Shown here: in pieces, positions 45,314-55,617 of the stretch | How positions within the stretch are numbered: the stretch's first letter is position 1 | Layout of the letters: every line of letters begins with the position of its first letter | NCBI GenBank assembly: GCA_026400535.1 | Contig: JAPLOU010000017.1 | Span: 1 to 64,000, forward strand | Reading direction: 5' to 3' | DNA: 64,000 bases | Source: Hyphomicrobiales bacterium | GTDB lineage: Bacteria; Pseudomonadota; Alphaproteobacteria; Rhizobiales; Beijerinckiaceae | Made by a program: the position numbers and the translations under genes | The notes under the pieces: generated by a model | Databases searched by the model: none | What the model was told of the DNA's origin: nothing | Seen by the model: only the letters and a program-made list of their open reading frames with translations

Positions 45314-47482
45314 CTAACCACCGAAAAGCCGCTCAAGGAAGCCGCGCTCGGTCGGCATGCCGCGCACCACATCATTGTCATTGGTCGTCACGGGTGCGGC
45401 CCCGGGCCTGCGACCGGCGGCGGGCGCCGCACTGGCCAGGGGCGCGCCGGGGGCATCGGGCGCCCCTCGCCAGAGCCCGCCTGGCAGCGGCAGCGGCTGC
45501 GCCCCGGCCAAGGCGGTCCGCATGAACCGGCCCCAGATCTCGGAGGGCAGCCCGCCGCCTGAGACGCGTTTCATCGGGCTGTTGTCATCATTGCCCAGCC
45601 AGACGGCGGCCACGAGGCGGCTTGTGTAGCCGACAAACCAGGCATCACGGAAATCCTGCGTGGTCCCGGTCTTGCCGGCGGCTTCCCAGCCCGGTACGTC
45701 GGCCTTGCGGCCGGTGCCGGTCAGCAGCGTCTCGCGCAGCATGCCGTTCATCATCGGCAGGCGGCTGCGGTCGACGACCGTGCCGAGCCCGGAGCCATCG
45801 CGCTTGTACAAGACCTTGCCGTTGGCGGCGCGCACCTCGCGGATGACATAGGGGGTGACGCCCTGACCCCCATTGGCGAAGGCGGCGTAGGCGGCGGTCA
45901 ACTCCAGCGGCGTCACCTCGGAGGTGCCGAGCGGCAGCGACGCGTTGGCCTGCAGGGGAGAGGCAATGCCGAGCCGCTGCGCCACGCGCACAACCGCTCT
46001 GGGTCCGACCTCCTGGCCAAGCTTGACGGCGACCGTGTTCAGCGACAGCGACAGGGCTGTCTGCAGGCTGACAGGCCCGCGGTGGTCACGCGAATAGTTT
46101 TCCGGAGACCAGCCCTTCACCGTGACAGGGCTGTCGTCGCGGATCGTGTCCGGGGTCAGGCCGGCCTCAAGCGCCGCGAGATAGACGAACGGCTTGAATG
46201 ACGAGCCCGGCTGTCGGCGGGCCGACGCGGCCCGGTTGAACTGGCTGCGGGCATAGCTGCGGCCGCCCACGAGCGCCTGGATCGCGCCATCGGGCAACAG
46301 GGCGACCACAGCGCCCTGGCTGACGGACTGCTTCGCACCTTCCCGGTTCAGGGCCTCTGTCAGCGCCGCTTCGGCTGCAAGCTGGATGCGCGGATCGATC
46401 GAGGTGAGCACGGTGACATCACCGTCGATCGAGCCGATAAAGTCGTCGAGCACGTCCATGACGAAATCGGCCGCGTAGGCAATGGTGTTGGCACCCTCGC
46501 GCTCGACCGCCTCTGCCGGCTGGACAAGCGCCGTCTTGGCCGAGGCGTCGGAAATGAAGCCCTGGTCGACCATGGCGGCGATCACCATCTGGGCGCGGCG
46601 CTCTGCGGCCTCCGGGTTGCGGTTCGGCGCCAAGCGCGACGGCGCCTGCACCAGCCCGGCCAGCATCGCCGCTTCCGCCACATTCACCGATCGCGCCGAC
46701 TTGCCAAAGTAGCGCTGGGCCGCCGCCTCGACACCGTAGGCCCCCGAGCCGAAATAGACGCGGTTCAGATACAACTCCAGGATCTGGTCCTTGCTGAAGC
46801 TGCGCTCAAGCCAGACGGCAAGGATCGCCTCCTGGATCTTGCGCGACATGGTCCGGTCCTGCGTCAGGAACAGGTTCTTGGCAAGTTGCTGGGTCAGGGT
46901 CGAGCCGCCCTGGCTGACGCCGCGGCTTGTCAGATTGCGGACCGTCGCACGGATGATCCCGATGGGGTCGAGACCGAAATGGCTGTAGAAGCGGCGGTCC
47001 TCGATGGCGATGAAGGCGCGCGGCAGATGAGGCGGCAGCTCGCGAATGTTGACATTGCGCCCGCCGGTCTCGCCGCGATTGGCGATGAGCACGCCGTCCG
47101 CCGCCAGAATGGCGATGTTCGGCGGGCGCTTCGGCACGGTCAGCTGGTCGATCGGCGGCAGCTGCGCCGCGTGATAGGCGATCAGTCCGCCAAGGACCAT
47201 GACGGCCCACAAGCCAAGCACAAGCGTCCAGTAGGCGAGCCGCCCGAACAGGGACCGGCGCGGCTTGCGCCGCCGCCCCTTCGGCGCGGGCGGGCCTCCC
47301 CTGCCACGCCGGCGCGGCGCTCCATCATCCTGCCGGTCCCGCTCGGCCCGTTCGCGCGACCGGCCGCGCTGGGGCACAGCACGGTCATCGGCCGACAGGC
47401 GGATGTCATCGCGCAACGCGGCGCGCACCTGGCGGGCCTCACCGAAACTGGGTTCGCGTCGTGCGCCTTCGCGGTCGGCCAT
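45314..47482 (-). CDS. Class A penicillin-binding protein (PBP1-type)
   Basis: A 722-aa bifunctional cell-wall synthase. A long basic cytoplasmic N-terminus is followed by one membrane helix (about 82-104). The glycosyltransferase domain (GT51) has IEDRRFYSHFG with catalytic Glu161, GGSTLTQQLAKNLFL, and RKIQEAILAVWLE. The transpeptidase domain has Ser427 in GSSFKPF, SLN at 480-482 and KTGTT at 604-608. The tail is Pro/Ala-rich. It may depend on the LppC-like activator encoded at 26.4-27.6 kb. Confidence 0.93.
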   Translation of the reverse strand: MADREGARREPSFGEARQVRAALRDDIRLSADDRAVPQRGRSRERAERDRQDDGAPRRRGRGGPPAPKGRRRKPRRSLFGRLAYWTLVLGLWAVMVLGGLIAYHAAQLPPIDQLTVPKRPPNIAILAADGVLIANRGETGGRNVNIRELPPHLPRAFIAIEDRRFYSHFGLDPIGIIRATVRNLTSRGVSQGGSTLTQQLAKNLFLTQDRTMSRKIQEAILAVWLERSFSKDQILELYLNRVYFGSGAYGVEAAAQRYFGKSARSVNVAEAAMLAGLVQAPSRLAPNRNPEAAERRAQMVIAAMVDQGFISDASAKTALVQPAEAVEREGANTIAYAADFVMDVLDDFIGSIDGDVTVLTSIDPRIQLAAEAALTEALNREGAKQSVSQGAVVALLPDGAIQALVGGRSYARSQFNRAASARRQPGSSFKPFVYLAALEAGLTPDTIRDDSPVTVKGWSPENYSRDHRGPVSLQTALSLSLNTVAVKLGQEVGPRAVVRVAQRLGIASPLQANASLPLGTSEVTPLELTAAYAAFANGGQGVTPYVIREVRAANGKVLYKRDGSGLGTVVDRSRLPMMNGMLRETLLTGTGRKADVPGWEAAGKTGTTQDFRDAWFVGYTSRLVAAVWLGNDDNSPMKRVSGGGLPSEIWGRFMRTALAGAQPLPLPGGLWRGAPDAPGAPLASAAPAAGRRPGAAPVTTNDNDVVRGMPTERGFLERLFGG

Positions 47483-47605
47483 GCGCGGACAATCTCACCT
47501 GTTGATGGCTGCCGCAGCACGGGACCGCTTCGGCATGCGCACCACCATAATGAACCATGGCGCTTTTAAGGGCTGGTTAAGCCTTGCGCCGGTCCGGGCG
47601 CTTTT

Positions 47606-47935
47606 TCAGACCGCCGCGCTGGCGCTGATCCACTTTTGGAGGTCGCTCTTGGGCGCCGCGCCAGCCTTCTGGGCCACGAGCTTGCCGCCCTTGAAAACCA
47701 TCAGCGTCGGAATCGAGCGAATGCCGAACTTGGCTGACACAGCCGGGTTCTCGTCGACATTGAGCTTCACGACCTTGACCTTGCCGGCCATCTCCGTCGC
47801 GATCTCATCGAGCGCCGGCGCGATCATGCGGCACGGGCCACACCATTCAGCCCAGAAATCGACCACGACGGGCTGCGCCGAATTGAGGACATCGGCCTCG
47901 AAGCTGGCATCGGTGACTTTGGCGGCGGCGCTCAT
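47606..47935 (-). CDS. trxA: Thioredoxin
   Basis: A 109-aa thiol-disulfide oxidoreductase. The active site is [14 protein letters not shown]; the cis-proline loop is [15 protein letters not shown] start at ATG 47935; the longer frame upstream is not conserved. Lies downstream of addA in the same direction, a conserved alphaproteobacterial neighbourhood (addB-addA-trxA). Confidence 0.95.
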   Translation of the reverse strand: MSAAAKVTDASFEADVLNSAQPVVVDFWAEWCGPCRMIAPALDEIATEMAGKVKVVKLNVDENPAVSAKFGIRSIPTLMVFKGGKLVAQKAGAAPKSDLQKWISASAAV

Positions 47936-48037
47936 GGGGGTCTCGCTGGGTTCTGGTTGGGCGCGGTTTGCCCGCGCGCCTTGTGACTGCAAGCTATGAA
48001 TGACGCTGCCCGGGGTCAAGCGTCGCGGCGGCCTGCG

Positions 48038-51000
48038 TCACGGCTCTGTGACTTTCACACCGAGACCGTCGGCGAGCGCCTGGTCAAGCTGAGCGTCATG
48101 CGGGGCCAGAACGCGCGGGCCTGCCGTATAGATGACCCACGTCCGAACCGGGCGGTCCGGATAAAGCTGACGCAGCAGTTGGCGATAGGCCGCAAGCTGG
48201 GCGAGCGTGCCGGCGCCGATCTGCCAGGCGGTCTCGGGTGGCCTGAGGGTCGTCTTGAAGTCGCCCAGAATGATCTCGGTCGCCGTGACGACCAGCCGGT
48301 CGATCCGCCCCGAGACGTCCCGGCGCCCCCGGCCGGTCTCGATGCTTCCGGCGATCGCGACTTCGGCAAGGCTGCCTGCGCCAAACAGCGCGGCCAGGTC
48401 GGGCGCCTCAATCAGGCCGCAGACCTGCGCCACCAGATCGTCATGTCCGGATGCGCCCGAAGGGCTGATACCCTGGCCCAGAAGGCGCAACCCCACAGCG
48501 TGACGCGCCTCGGGCACGCTCTGGGGCAACCACTGCAGCAGCTTGTGAACCGCGCGCCCCCGGGCTGCGGCCGCAGCGAGCAGGGAGCCTTGGGCCGCCT
48601 GATCAGCCGGGCGGGCCTCCAGGCTCGCCGCCGACAGGGCGTTGGCCGGCGCGAGCGGAGGAGCCGCTTCAACCTCGTCAGGCAGCGGCGCATGAACCCA
48701 GCCAGGCAGGTCAGGCGGCTGCGCAAGGCGTGCGGCGGCCGGAGGGACAGCCGATCGGGGGCCGACCTCCGGCGTGAGCTTGAAGCGCCGCACGGCCACG
48801 CCGCGGGCGGCGTGCGGCGCGTCGGCGAGACCCGTGGGCGTGGCCGAAAGCCCGCTCTCGATCAGGCCATACCAGGACCCGGCCGGCAGCTTGCCGTTGG
48901 CCGGACGGATCCCGCAGACAATCAGCCGATCCTCGGCCCGCGTCATCGCGACATAGAGCAGGCGGAGGAATTCCGCGCGCTGGCCAGCATCGCGCTGCGC
49001 CCGCGCCGCTGCGGCCGGGGCTGCGTCCTCACCCTTGCGCGGCGACCAGACGGTGGCGCAGGCGGGCCCTGCCCCTGCCGCCGCAGGGTTCCTCAGCGGA
49101 ATGTCGAGGAAAGGCTCACTGGCGCGCGAGGACGGCGCAGCGCCGATGTCCGCGACGATCACCACCTTGGCCTCGAGCCCCTTGGCGCTGTGGACCGTCA
49201 TGACCCGGACTTCGCCACGGGCGGTCGCCAGATCGCGCCTGACATCATCGAGGCTCGCCTCGACGGCGTCGAGAAAGCGGCTGAGCGACGGCCCCTCCCG
49301 CTGTTCATGCTCGCGGGCGCGGCCCAGAAAGGCGTCGATCACATCGGCTGCCTCGGCACCCAGACGCGACAACATCAGCCTGCGGCCGTCCAGGAGCGAC
49401 AGCACGGCACTATAGAAGGCGAACGGGCCGGACGAAGCGGCCAGCGCCTCGATCCGCCCAAACCGGGCATGTGCCGCCATGTCCTGTTCAAGCGACGACG
49501 CGGCCAGCGCGGCCCGCAGCGATCCGGCGCGGCGCGGCGCGAGGCGCAGCAGGTCGCGGTCGTCATAGCCGAAGATCGGGCCCTTGAGCATGACCGCGAA
49601 GGTAAGGTCATCATCCGGCAGCAGGGCGACCCGGCCCAGCGCCACCAGGTCCTGGGTCGCGATATGTCCGGCGAGCTCAATGCGGTCCATGCCGGCGACC
49701 GGCACGCTCTCATCCTTCAGGGCTCGCACGATCGCCGCGAAGGCCGCCTTCCGCTTCGGCAGCAGAACCAGAATGTCGCCTGCGCTGACCGGCCTGCCAA
49801 GATCATCGACGCCAGCGTCCAGCCAGGACCGGGCGGTGCGCGCTATGGTGCGCGCCAGTTGCTGCACGGACGCCTGACGTTCGGGTGCGTCGACCGGCCG
49901 GTTCCAGACCACCTCGATGTCCTTGGCAGGAGGCTCGACCAGATCCCACAGATCGACCGCGCCGGAGGCGTCGCCGCGCACGGTTTCGTGGACCATGCGG
50001 CCCTCGCCACCGCCGTCGTCCACGCCCAGAGCCGCAGCCGGCTGGGCAAACACCGCGTCGACCGCCTCGATCACGTCGCGCGTCGACCGGAACGACACGT
50101 TGAGGCGGACATCGTGGAATGGCCGCGACAGGGGCCTTGATCGCTCGCCAAGCGCCGCGCGCTGCAGCCCGAACTCGGCGGGAGCCGCGCCCTGGAAGCC
50201 GAAAATCGACTGCTTTTCGTCACCCACCGCGAAGATGGTGCGCGCGATCTCGCTGCTGCGCTGTCCTTCGCCAGCCAGGAACTCCGCTGTCAGCGCGTTG
50301 AGAATGGCCCATTGGTCGGCGCTGGTGTCCTGGGCCTCGTCGACCAGCAGGTGGTCGAGGCCGCTATCGAGCCGGTAAATCACCCAGGCCGCCTCGATGC
50401 GCATGAAGAGCTCGCGGGTGCGCTGAATGAGGTCGCCATAGTCAAGCCGCGCGTCATGCCGTTTGGCGGCGTTGTAGCGGGCGAGCACAAGCCGCGAAAC
50501 CTCGAACAGGGCCAGGCTCCGGTGATAGGTCCGCAAGGCGCGCAGCCGCGAGCGAACCTCCGCACAGATCATCGAAGCGGCCTTCAGCGCCGCCGCAAGA
50601 TCGGGCGCGGCGGCCACAACCTTCCTTGTGACCATCTCGCCCTTGCGCGGCTGGTCATCCTTCGTGAGCAGAAGGTCGCACCACAGGTCCAGTCGCGCCG
50701 ATGGCCCCGCCACCGGGTAAGCCTGGGCTGCCGGCTCCCATTTCGAGATGTCGGTCTCCGTGCCATGGGCTGCCACCGCGCGCATGGCCAGCGCCATGTC
50801 AGCCAGCCGCTCGACCGACGCCAGAGCCGAGGCTGCGAGCTCCTCCTCCCGCCAGCGCGGATCGACATGAAGCGCGTCACGCAGGTCCGCCTCGATCGCG
50901 TGCAGCGGGCGAACCTCGCCGTCCTTGTCGACAAGGAAGCGTGCGCTGGCGATGGCCTTGACAACCAGACCGCGAAAGCCGCTGTCATCGACAAGACTGG

Positions 51001-51571
51001 CGAGTTGGTCGAGAGAGACCTTCAGGCTGCCGGCGTCGGCGCTGGCAAGGGCCAGCACGGCGCAGATCGCGTCGTCGATGGAAGCCGCCTTGTCGGTGTC
51101 GGTGATCACCTCGAAACGCGCCGGAATGCGGGCCTCGAACGGCGTCGCCTGCAGGACGCGCGTGCAGAAGCCATGGATCGTTTCGAACTTGAGGCCTCCG
51201 GGTGTCTCCAGCGCCCTGACGAAAAGCTGCCGCGCCCGGGCCAGTTCCGCCGCCCCCGGCGCGCGGTCGAGGACCAGGGCCAGCGCCTGGGACAGCTCGG
51301 CTTGTCCGAGCCTGACCCAGTCCGCCAGCATCCCGAACAGACGGCTTTGCATGTTGGCCGCAGCCGCCTTGGTGTACGTCAGGCACAGGATGCGGGCGGG
51401 ATCGACATCGGCCAGCAGCAGGCGCAGCACCCGCCGCACCAGAACCGTGGTCTTGCCGGAGCCCGCATTGGCCGAGACCCAGGCGCTGGCGCCCGGGTCG
51501 GAGGCGCTTGCCTGAAGGGCCCTGGTCAGCTCAGGGGCCTGCCGGACCGGCGCGGTGCTCTGTGCGCTCAT
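48038..51571 (-). CDS. addA: Double-strand break repair helicase-nuclease AddA
   Basis: A 1177-aa UvrD-type helicase with a C-terminal RecB-family nuclease, acting with AddB to resect DNA ends for recombination. Walker A is WVSANAGSGKTTVLVRR (GSGKT at 37-41); motif II appears in HLLVDEAQDTSADQW; FRSTRDVIEAVD and VMTVHSAKGLEAKVV are later helicase motifs. The nuclease has SGRIDRLVV and ILGDFKTTL (D...DxK) near the end. Overlaps addB by four bases. Confidence 0.95.
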   Translation of the reverse strand: MSAQSTAPVRQAPELTRALQASASDPGASAWVSANAGSGKTTVLVRRVLRLLLADVDPARILCLTYTKAAAANMQSRLFGMLADWVRLGQAELSQALALVLDRAPGAAELARARQLFVRALETPGGLKFETIHGFCTRVLQATPFEARIPARFEVITDTDKAASIDDAICAVLALASADAGSLKVSLDQLASLVDDSGFRGLVVKAIASARFLVDKDGEVRPLHAIEADLRDALHVDPRWREEELAASALASVERLADMALAMRAVAAHGTETDISKWEPAAQAYPVAGPSARLDLWCDLLLTKDDQPRKGEMVTRKVVAAAPDLAAALKAASMICAEVRSRLRALRTYHRSLALFEVSRLVLARYNAAKRHDARLDYGDLIQRTRELFMRIEAAWVIYRLDSGLDHLLVDEAQDTSADQWAILNALTAEFLAGEGQRSSEIARTIFAVGDEKQSIFGFQGAAPAEFGLQRAALGERSRPLSRPFHDVRLNVSFRSTRDVIEAVDAVFAQPAAALGVDDGGGEGRMVHETVRGDASGAVDLWDLVEPPAKDIEVVWNRPVDAPERQASVQQLARTIARTARSWLDAGVDDLGRPVSAGDILVLLPKRKAAFAAIVRALKDESVPVAGMDRIELAGHIATQDLVALGRVALLPDDDLTFAVMLKGPIFGYDDRDLLRLAPRRAGSLRAALAASSLEQDMAAHARFGRIEALAASSGPFAFYSAVLSLLDGRRLMLSRLGAEAADVIDAFLGRAREHEQREGPSLSRFLDAVEASLDDVRRDLATARGEVRVMTVHSAKGLEAKVVIVADIGAAPSSRASEPFLDIPLRNPAAAGAGPACATVWSPRKGEDAAPAAAARAQRDAGQRAEFLRLLYVAMTRAEDRLIVCGIRPANGKLPAGSWYGLIESGLSATPTGLADAPHAARGVAVRRFKLTPEVGPRSAVPPAAARLAQPPDLPGWVHAPLPDEVEAAPPLAPANALSAASLEARPADQAAQGSLLAAAAARGRAVHKLLQWLPQSVPEARHAVGLRLLGQGISPSGASGHDDLVAQVCGLIEAPDLAALFGAGSLAEVAIAGSIETGRGRRDVSGRIDRLVVTATEIILGDFKTTLRPPETAWQIGAGTLAQLAAYRQLLRQLYPDRPVRTWVIYTAGPRVLAPHDAQLDQALADGLGVKVTEP

Positions 51572-54500
51572 GCACCATCCTCGCCATCGTCATCGGCGGC
51601 GGCGGACCATTCCTTGACGCGGGCCAGATGATCATACTCGCCCTCAAAGCGCATGAACTGGGGCGCAAAGCGCGAGATGAACGGCCGCTGCCCGTCCAGA
51701 AAGCCCAGGATCATGCTGCGGAAACCCTCGAGATTCTCGTTTGCACGCACGGCAAGCTCATCCGGCTCCACCACCTCGGCCTGCTTGAGGCCGTCGCCGG
51801 CCCTCAAGGTGACATAGGCGGCGCTCGCGACCGCGGCGGGCCCGATAGAGGGCTGATCCCGGTCGCGGATCGAAACGAAGCGCCCCAGCGGGCCCAGGGC
51901 CGCCTCCAGCAGCAATTGCGGTGCCAGTCCGGCCCCGATCTGGTCCTTTGACGGCGCAGCGCCGGACTTGAAGTCGATGATGGCGAGGCGTCCATCCCGA
52001 AGTGCCTCGACCCGGTCGGCGCGGGCCGTGAGCCTGACCTCGCTGCCATCAGCGAGCATGATGGGCGCGGCGATGCGCACCTCCGTGCCGATCCGCAGCA
52101 AGGCGCCGCGCCGCGCCGCTTCCCAACCGACGATCGCCGGAACAAGATCGACGAAGCGCGGCCACCAGAAGGCCTGGACGTCAGGCTCATCGGACAGTTC
52201 GGCAAAGACCTCTGTGCCGATGTCGATGAGTTTGCGGCCGGGGTCGTCCGGCAGTCCGGCAGGCCAGGCGCTGGCGAAGCGCTCCATGACCGCGTGCAGG
52301 AGCATGCCGCGATCAGCCGCGCCGATGTCGACCTGAAGCGGTTCAAGCGGATCGAGCTTAAGAATGCGCCGCGCATGGACCGCATAGGGATCCCGGTACA
52401 GCGTTTCGACGTCCGTGACGCTGTAGCTGGTGGGCTGCAGGGAGCGCTCGGGCATCGGCCGCGGCCGGCGGGCGGGTGCTATCTGCGCAGGCTGGTCGAT
52501 CTGTTCGGCGATGGCGCCGATCTCCGCGCCGCGCCGGTCGGCTTCGTCCCACAGCGCTGGCGGCACGACGGCTTTCAGAACCTGCCAGAAGCGCGACGGC
52601 AGAGCCTGCGTGGCGCCGACCTTGACGGCCCGCGTCAGAATGACCTCGGGCGCGCTGAAAGCCTGGATGAAGTCATGGGCGCCCTGACCGATGCGGCGCT
52701 CGGGGGATGACAGCCCGATTTCGGCCCGCATGGCGCGGTTGAGGAACGGATCGGTCATAGCGTTCGGAGGCCAGGTGCCTTCGTTGAGACCGCCAAGAAT
52801 GACCAGATCGGGTGACATCAGCCGGGCTTCGAGGGAGCCGAGGATCTTGACGCGTGGATGCCCGCCCGGATCGGGCTGAATGACGCGCTCCGCCATCACC
52901 GACCGGCAGATACGGGCGAGATCCGCCATGGTGCCCGAGAGCCCCGCCGAGGCCCCCGCGATATCCTCCAGCATCGCCTGGAGGGCCTGGCCGTCCGCTC
53001 CGGCAAAGATCGCACTTTCACCCCCGCCGGTCCGGGACAGATGATCGAGCGCAGAGCCAAGCAGCCTGACCGCCCCACCCAGATCGCCCGTGGCCGGCGT
53101 CCGTGGGTCGAGCAGCGCATCCAGCACGTCGGTCAGGCGATCAACCATTGCCGCCACATCGTCAAGGTCACGGTCGCTCAGGCGCTGGCGCGGGATGGGT
53201 GCCCGCAGATCGGCGCGCCGATCCGGCATCGCCGCCACTGCCCGCCTCAGGCCCTCAAGCCCGGCAAAGCGCCTTGCTCCGCGCAGCGCACCGATCTCAA
53301 GCGCCTGCCGGATCCGGGACATCTCCGCCGCCGCAAGGCCGAGGCGCAGGCGCGGATGGTGCAGCAGGGCGAGAAGACTGTCGGCGCTGCCCCTGCTGAC
53401 CGCGACATCCAGCAGCAAGGCCAGGGCCTGGCCCGCCTCGGTGCGCGCGAGGGACTGCCCGGCGCTGTCCGCAACCGCGATGCGCCAGCGGCCAAGCTCC
53501 AGCACGACGCGTTCGGCAAGCGCCCTGTCGGGCGTGACGAGCGCGATGGTGCGGTCAGGCGTGGCCAGCGCCTTCTTGATCGAAAGCGCGATCGCCAGCG
53601 CCTCGAGCCGCTCGTCTGCAACCGCCATGATGGTGACATCACCGAAAGCCGCCGCAAGGGCCGCCGGATCAAGCCGCTGGTGCAGCGTCTGCCAGTCTTC
53701 GGCTGCATCGGCCGGGCACAGGGCCTCATGGGCGAGCCGCCCCCTGATCGTACCAGACAGCAGCGCCGGAGGCAGCGGTTCGGGCATCAGGGCCCGGACA
53801 TCCGACCGTGCGGCCCGCATCTGGCCGAGCAGCTTCAGCAGTTGCGCCTGCGGATGGGAGGCGAAACGGTCTGGCGCGCGCGTGGCAAGGGCCATGAGCG
53901 CTTGCCAGCGCTGGTCGGCCATGGCCAGATCGAGGTCCGGCAGGACGACCGCTCCGGCCGGCCGGGAGGCGACGGCAGCCATCAGCCGCGCCGTGGCTGG
54001 CATCGAACCGGTCGAGCCGGCCACGATCACCGGATCGGACGTGCTCCCCGCCTCCAGGCGGTCGGCCTGATCCTGCAGCAGCCTGTTGCGCCAGGTGATC
54101 GGATCGACCTCGCCACGCTCGTTGAGGACCTGCGGCCAATGCTCGCCGAGAATCGCCAGGAACCGGGCCGTCAGCTGCCACAGTTCGTCAAAGCGCGCGG
54201 TGTCGAGGCCCAGCAGCGCCGCATAGGGCACGCCCTCGGCCTGCATGGCATCGAGAAGGCTGGCGAGGTCCTGCGCCAGCGCGAAGGCCGTACCCAGCGA
54301 TGATGCCGCCATCCCGCCGCCCCCCACACCCTCGGCCAGCAGTTCGGCATCGCGGAACTGGCTGGCCGCGAGGATCTGGCGGGCCAGAAGCATCCGGCGC
54401 GTCAACGGATGGATGGGCAGCCGTGCGTCGCCGGCCGCCTCGGAGAGGGAAGACGGGTTGAGGATGTCCTGCAGTTCCGCTTCCCCGGGATCGCCGAGCG

Positions 54501-54768
54501 GCACCAGACGCGGCAGGATCACGGCCTTGCGTCCGCTGCGCCGGACCAGTTCCGAGGCCAGCGCGCGCGCCGCGCGCCGCGTCGGCAGATAGATCGTCAA
54601 CCGGGCCAGCGCTTCGGGCGTCCCGAAGGCGTCGCCGAGGTCAAGCCTTCCGCCCAGGATTGCCGCCGCCAGCGTCGGCAGGAAAGGGACGCCGGCCGGG
54701 ATCGTGAACAGGTTCGGGCGGACCCGCGCAGCCTGAGCCGGGCTGGGAGGGGGCGCGGTTCCGCTCAT
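51568..54768 (-). CDS. addB: Double-strand break repair protein AddB
   Basis: A 1066-aa partner of AddA, of the alphaproteobacterial type. The N-terminal helicase-like region lacks a functional Walker A; the C-terminal nuclease has LTARADRVEALRDGRLAIID followed by FKSG, giving D...DxK. The LPTRRAARALASELVRR segment near residue 75 and YSVTDVETLYRDPYAVHAR near 770 are family landmarks. In this type no four-cysteine iron-sulfur motif is evident. ATGA overlaps couple it to murU upstream and addA downstream. Confidence 0.93.
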   Translation of the reverse strand: MSGTAPPPSPAQAARVRPNLFTIPAGVPFLPTLAAAILGGRLDLGDAFGTPEALARLTIYLPTRRAARALASELVRRSGRKAVILPRLVPLGDPGEAELQDILNPSSLSEAAGDARLPIHPLTRRMLLARQILAASQFRDAELLAEGVGGGGMAASSLGTAFALAQDLASLLDAMQAEGVPYAALLGLDTARFDELWQLTARFLAILGEHWPQVLNERGEVDPITWRNRLLQDQADRLEAGSTSDPVIVAGSTGSMPATARLMAAVASRPAGAVVLPDLDLAMADQRWQALMALATRAPDRFASHPQAQLLKLLGQMRAARSDVRALMPEPLPPALLSGTIRGRLAHEALCPADAAEDWQTLHQRLDPAALAAAFGDVTIMAVADERLEALAIALSIKKALATPDRTIALVTPDRALAERVVLELGRWRIAVADSAGQSLARTEAGQALALLLDVAVSRGSADSLLALLHHPRLRLGLAAAEMSRIRQALEIGALRGARRFAGLEGLRRAVAAMPDRRADLRAPIPRQRLSDRDLDDVAAMVDRLTDVLDALLDPRTPATGDLGGAVRLLGSALDHLSRTGGGESAIFAGADGQALQAMLEDIAGASAGLSGTMADLARICRSVMAERVIQPDPGGHPRVKILGSLEARLMSPDLVILGGLNEGTWPPNAMTDPFLNRAMRAEIGLSSPERRIGQGAHDFIQAFSAPEVILTRAVKVGATQALPSRFWQVLKAVVPPALWDEADRRGAEIGAIAEQIDQPAQIAPARRPRPMPERSLQPTSYSVTDVETLYRDPYAVHARRILKLDPLEPLQVDIGAADRGMLLHAVMERFASAWPAGLPDDPGRKLIDIGTEVFAELSDEPDVQAFWWPRFVDLVPAIVGWEAARRGALLRIGTEVRIAAPIMLADGSEVRLTARADRVEALRDGRLAIIDFKSGAAPSKDQIGAGLAPQLLLEAALGPLGRFVSIRDRDQPSIGPAAVASAAYVTLRAGDGLKQAEVVEPDELAVRANENLEGFRSMILGFLDGQRPFISRFAPQFMRFEGEYDHLARVKEWSAAADDDGEDGA

Positions 54769-55508
54769 GCCTGTTCGCGCGCCGCTGCCGCAAGACGTGC
54801 GTCAGCCTCGGGGATGGCGTCGGGCGTGCCCACGTGCAGCCATTGGCCCTGCATTGGCTGGCCATACAGGCGCCGCTCGGCGATCAGCCGGTCAAACAGC
54901 CGGTTCAGAGACCATTTGCCCGTGGGGGCGCCGTCGAGCAGGGACGGCTTCATGATGGCCACGCCGGCATAGATGTGCGGCACCTGCCCGCCGGCCGGCC
55001 TGCGGGCCAGCGCGCCGTCTTCGGCACGCAGGAAGTCGCCAGCGCCATCATAGCCCATCGCCACGGAGCGGTCGGCCAGCATGAGCAGCATGTCCATGCG
55101 CGCCGGCTCCCAGGCCTGCGCCAGCAGCTGCAGGTTGGACACGCCGCGCTCGACCCAGAGCGAATCGGAGTTGAGATGAAAGAAGGCGTCACGGCCCAGA
55201 TGCGGCAGGGCCTTCGTGACGCCCCCGCCGGTCTCCAGGAGCATGGCGCGCTCGTCCGAAATCGTGATGGCCGGGCGGGTCCTTCGGGCGAGATGGCGCT
55301 CGATCTGGTCGGCGAGATGATGGACATTGACCACTGCATGGCCGACGCCGATTGCGGCAAGCCGGTCGAGCGCGTGATCGAGCATGGCCTTGCCGCCAAT
55401 GCGGACGAGCGGCTTCGGCAAGGTGTCCGTGATCGGCCGCATGCGCTGCCCCAGACCCGCCGCAAGCACCATTGCATGGCCCGGAATCCATCCGCCCTTC
55501 ATCGCCAT
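54765..55508 (-). CDS. murU: Nucleotidyltransferase, probable MurNAc-1-phosphate uridylyltransferase
   Basis: A 247-aa sugar-1-phosphate nucleotidyltransferase. The signature AMVLAAGLGQRMRPITDTLP begins at residue 12, followed by KPLVRIGGKAMLDH and the metal-site FFHLNSDSLWVE. Many genomes label it mannose-1-phosphate guanylyltransferase, but adjacency to an AmgK-type kinase points to MurU, which makes UDP-MurNAc from recycled MurNAc. I start at ATG 55508 with AGGA upstream; ATG 55502 is possible. Overlaps addB by four bases. Confidence 0.82.
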   Translation of the reverse strand: MAMKGGWIPGHAMVLAAGLGQRMRPITDTLPKPLVRIGGKAMLDHALDRLAAIGVGHAVVNVHHLADQIERHLARRTRPAITISDERAMLLETGGGVTKALPHLGRDAFFHLNSDSLWVERGVSNLQLLAQAWEPARMDMLLMLADRSVAMGYDGAGDFLRAEDGALARRPAGGQVPHIYAGVAIMKPSLLDGAPTGKWSLNRLFDRLIAERRLYGQPMQGQWLHVGTPDAIPEADARLAAAAREQA

Positions 55509-55617
55509 CAACCCGTTCCTGCGCACCGCTGCGCCACCGGCCAGAATCATGCTGGCCGTGGCGGGCAGTCTAGAGCATTGCCCACAGCGGTGGATACCGG
55601 CCTTGTGCGCGCGAGCC

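Noticed and set aside
47586-47606. GCGCC/GGCGC hairpin with TTTTT on the plus strand at the end of trxA
   Set aside because: The T-tract suits a plus-strand transcript, but no plus-strand gene lies upstream; on the trxA strand there is no T-tract.
47996-50140. 714-aa open frame on the plus strand opposite addA
   Set aside because: It is a GC-rich shadow of addA; composition is Arg/Gly/Gln-rich with no family motif.
52858-54303. 481-aa open frame on the plus strand opposite addB
   Set aside because: Antisense shadow of addB without start context or recognisable domain.
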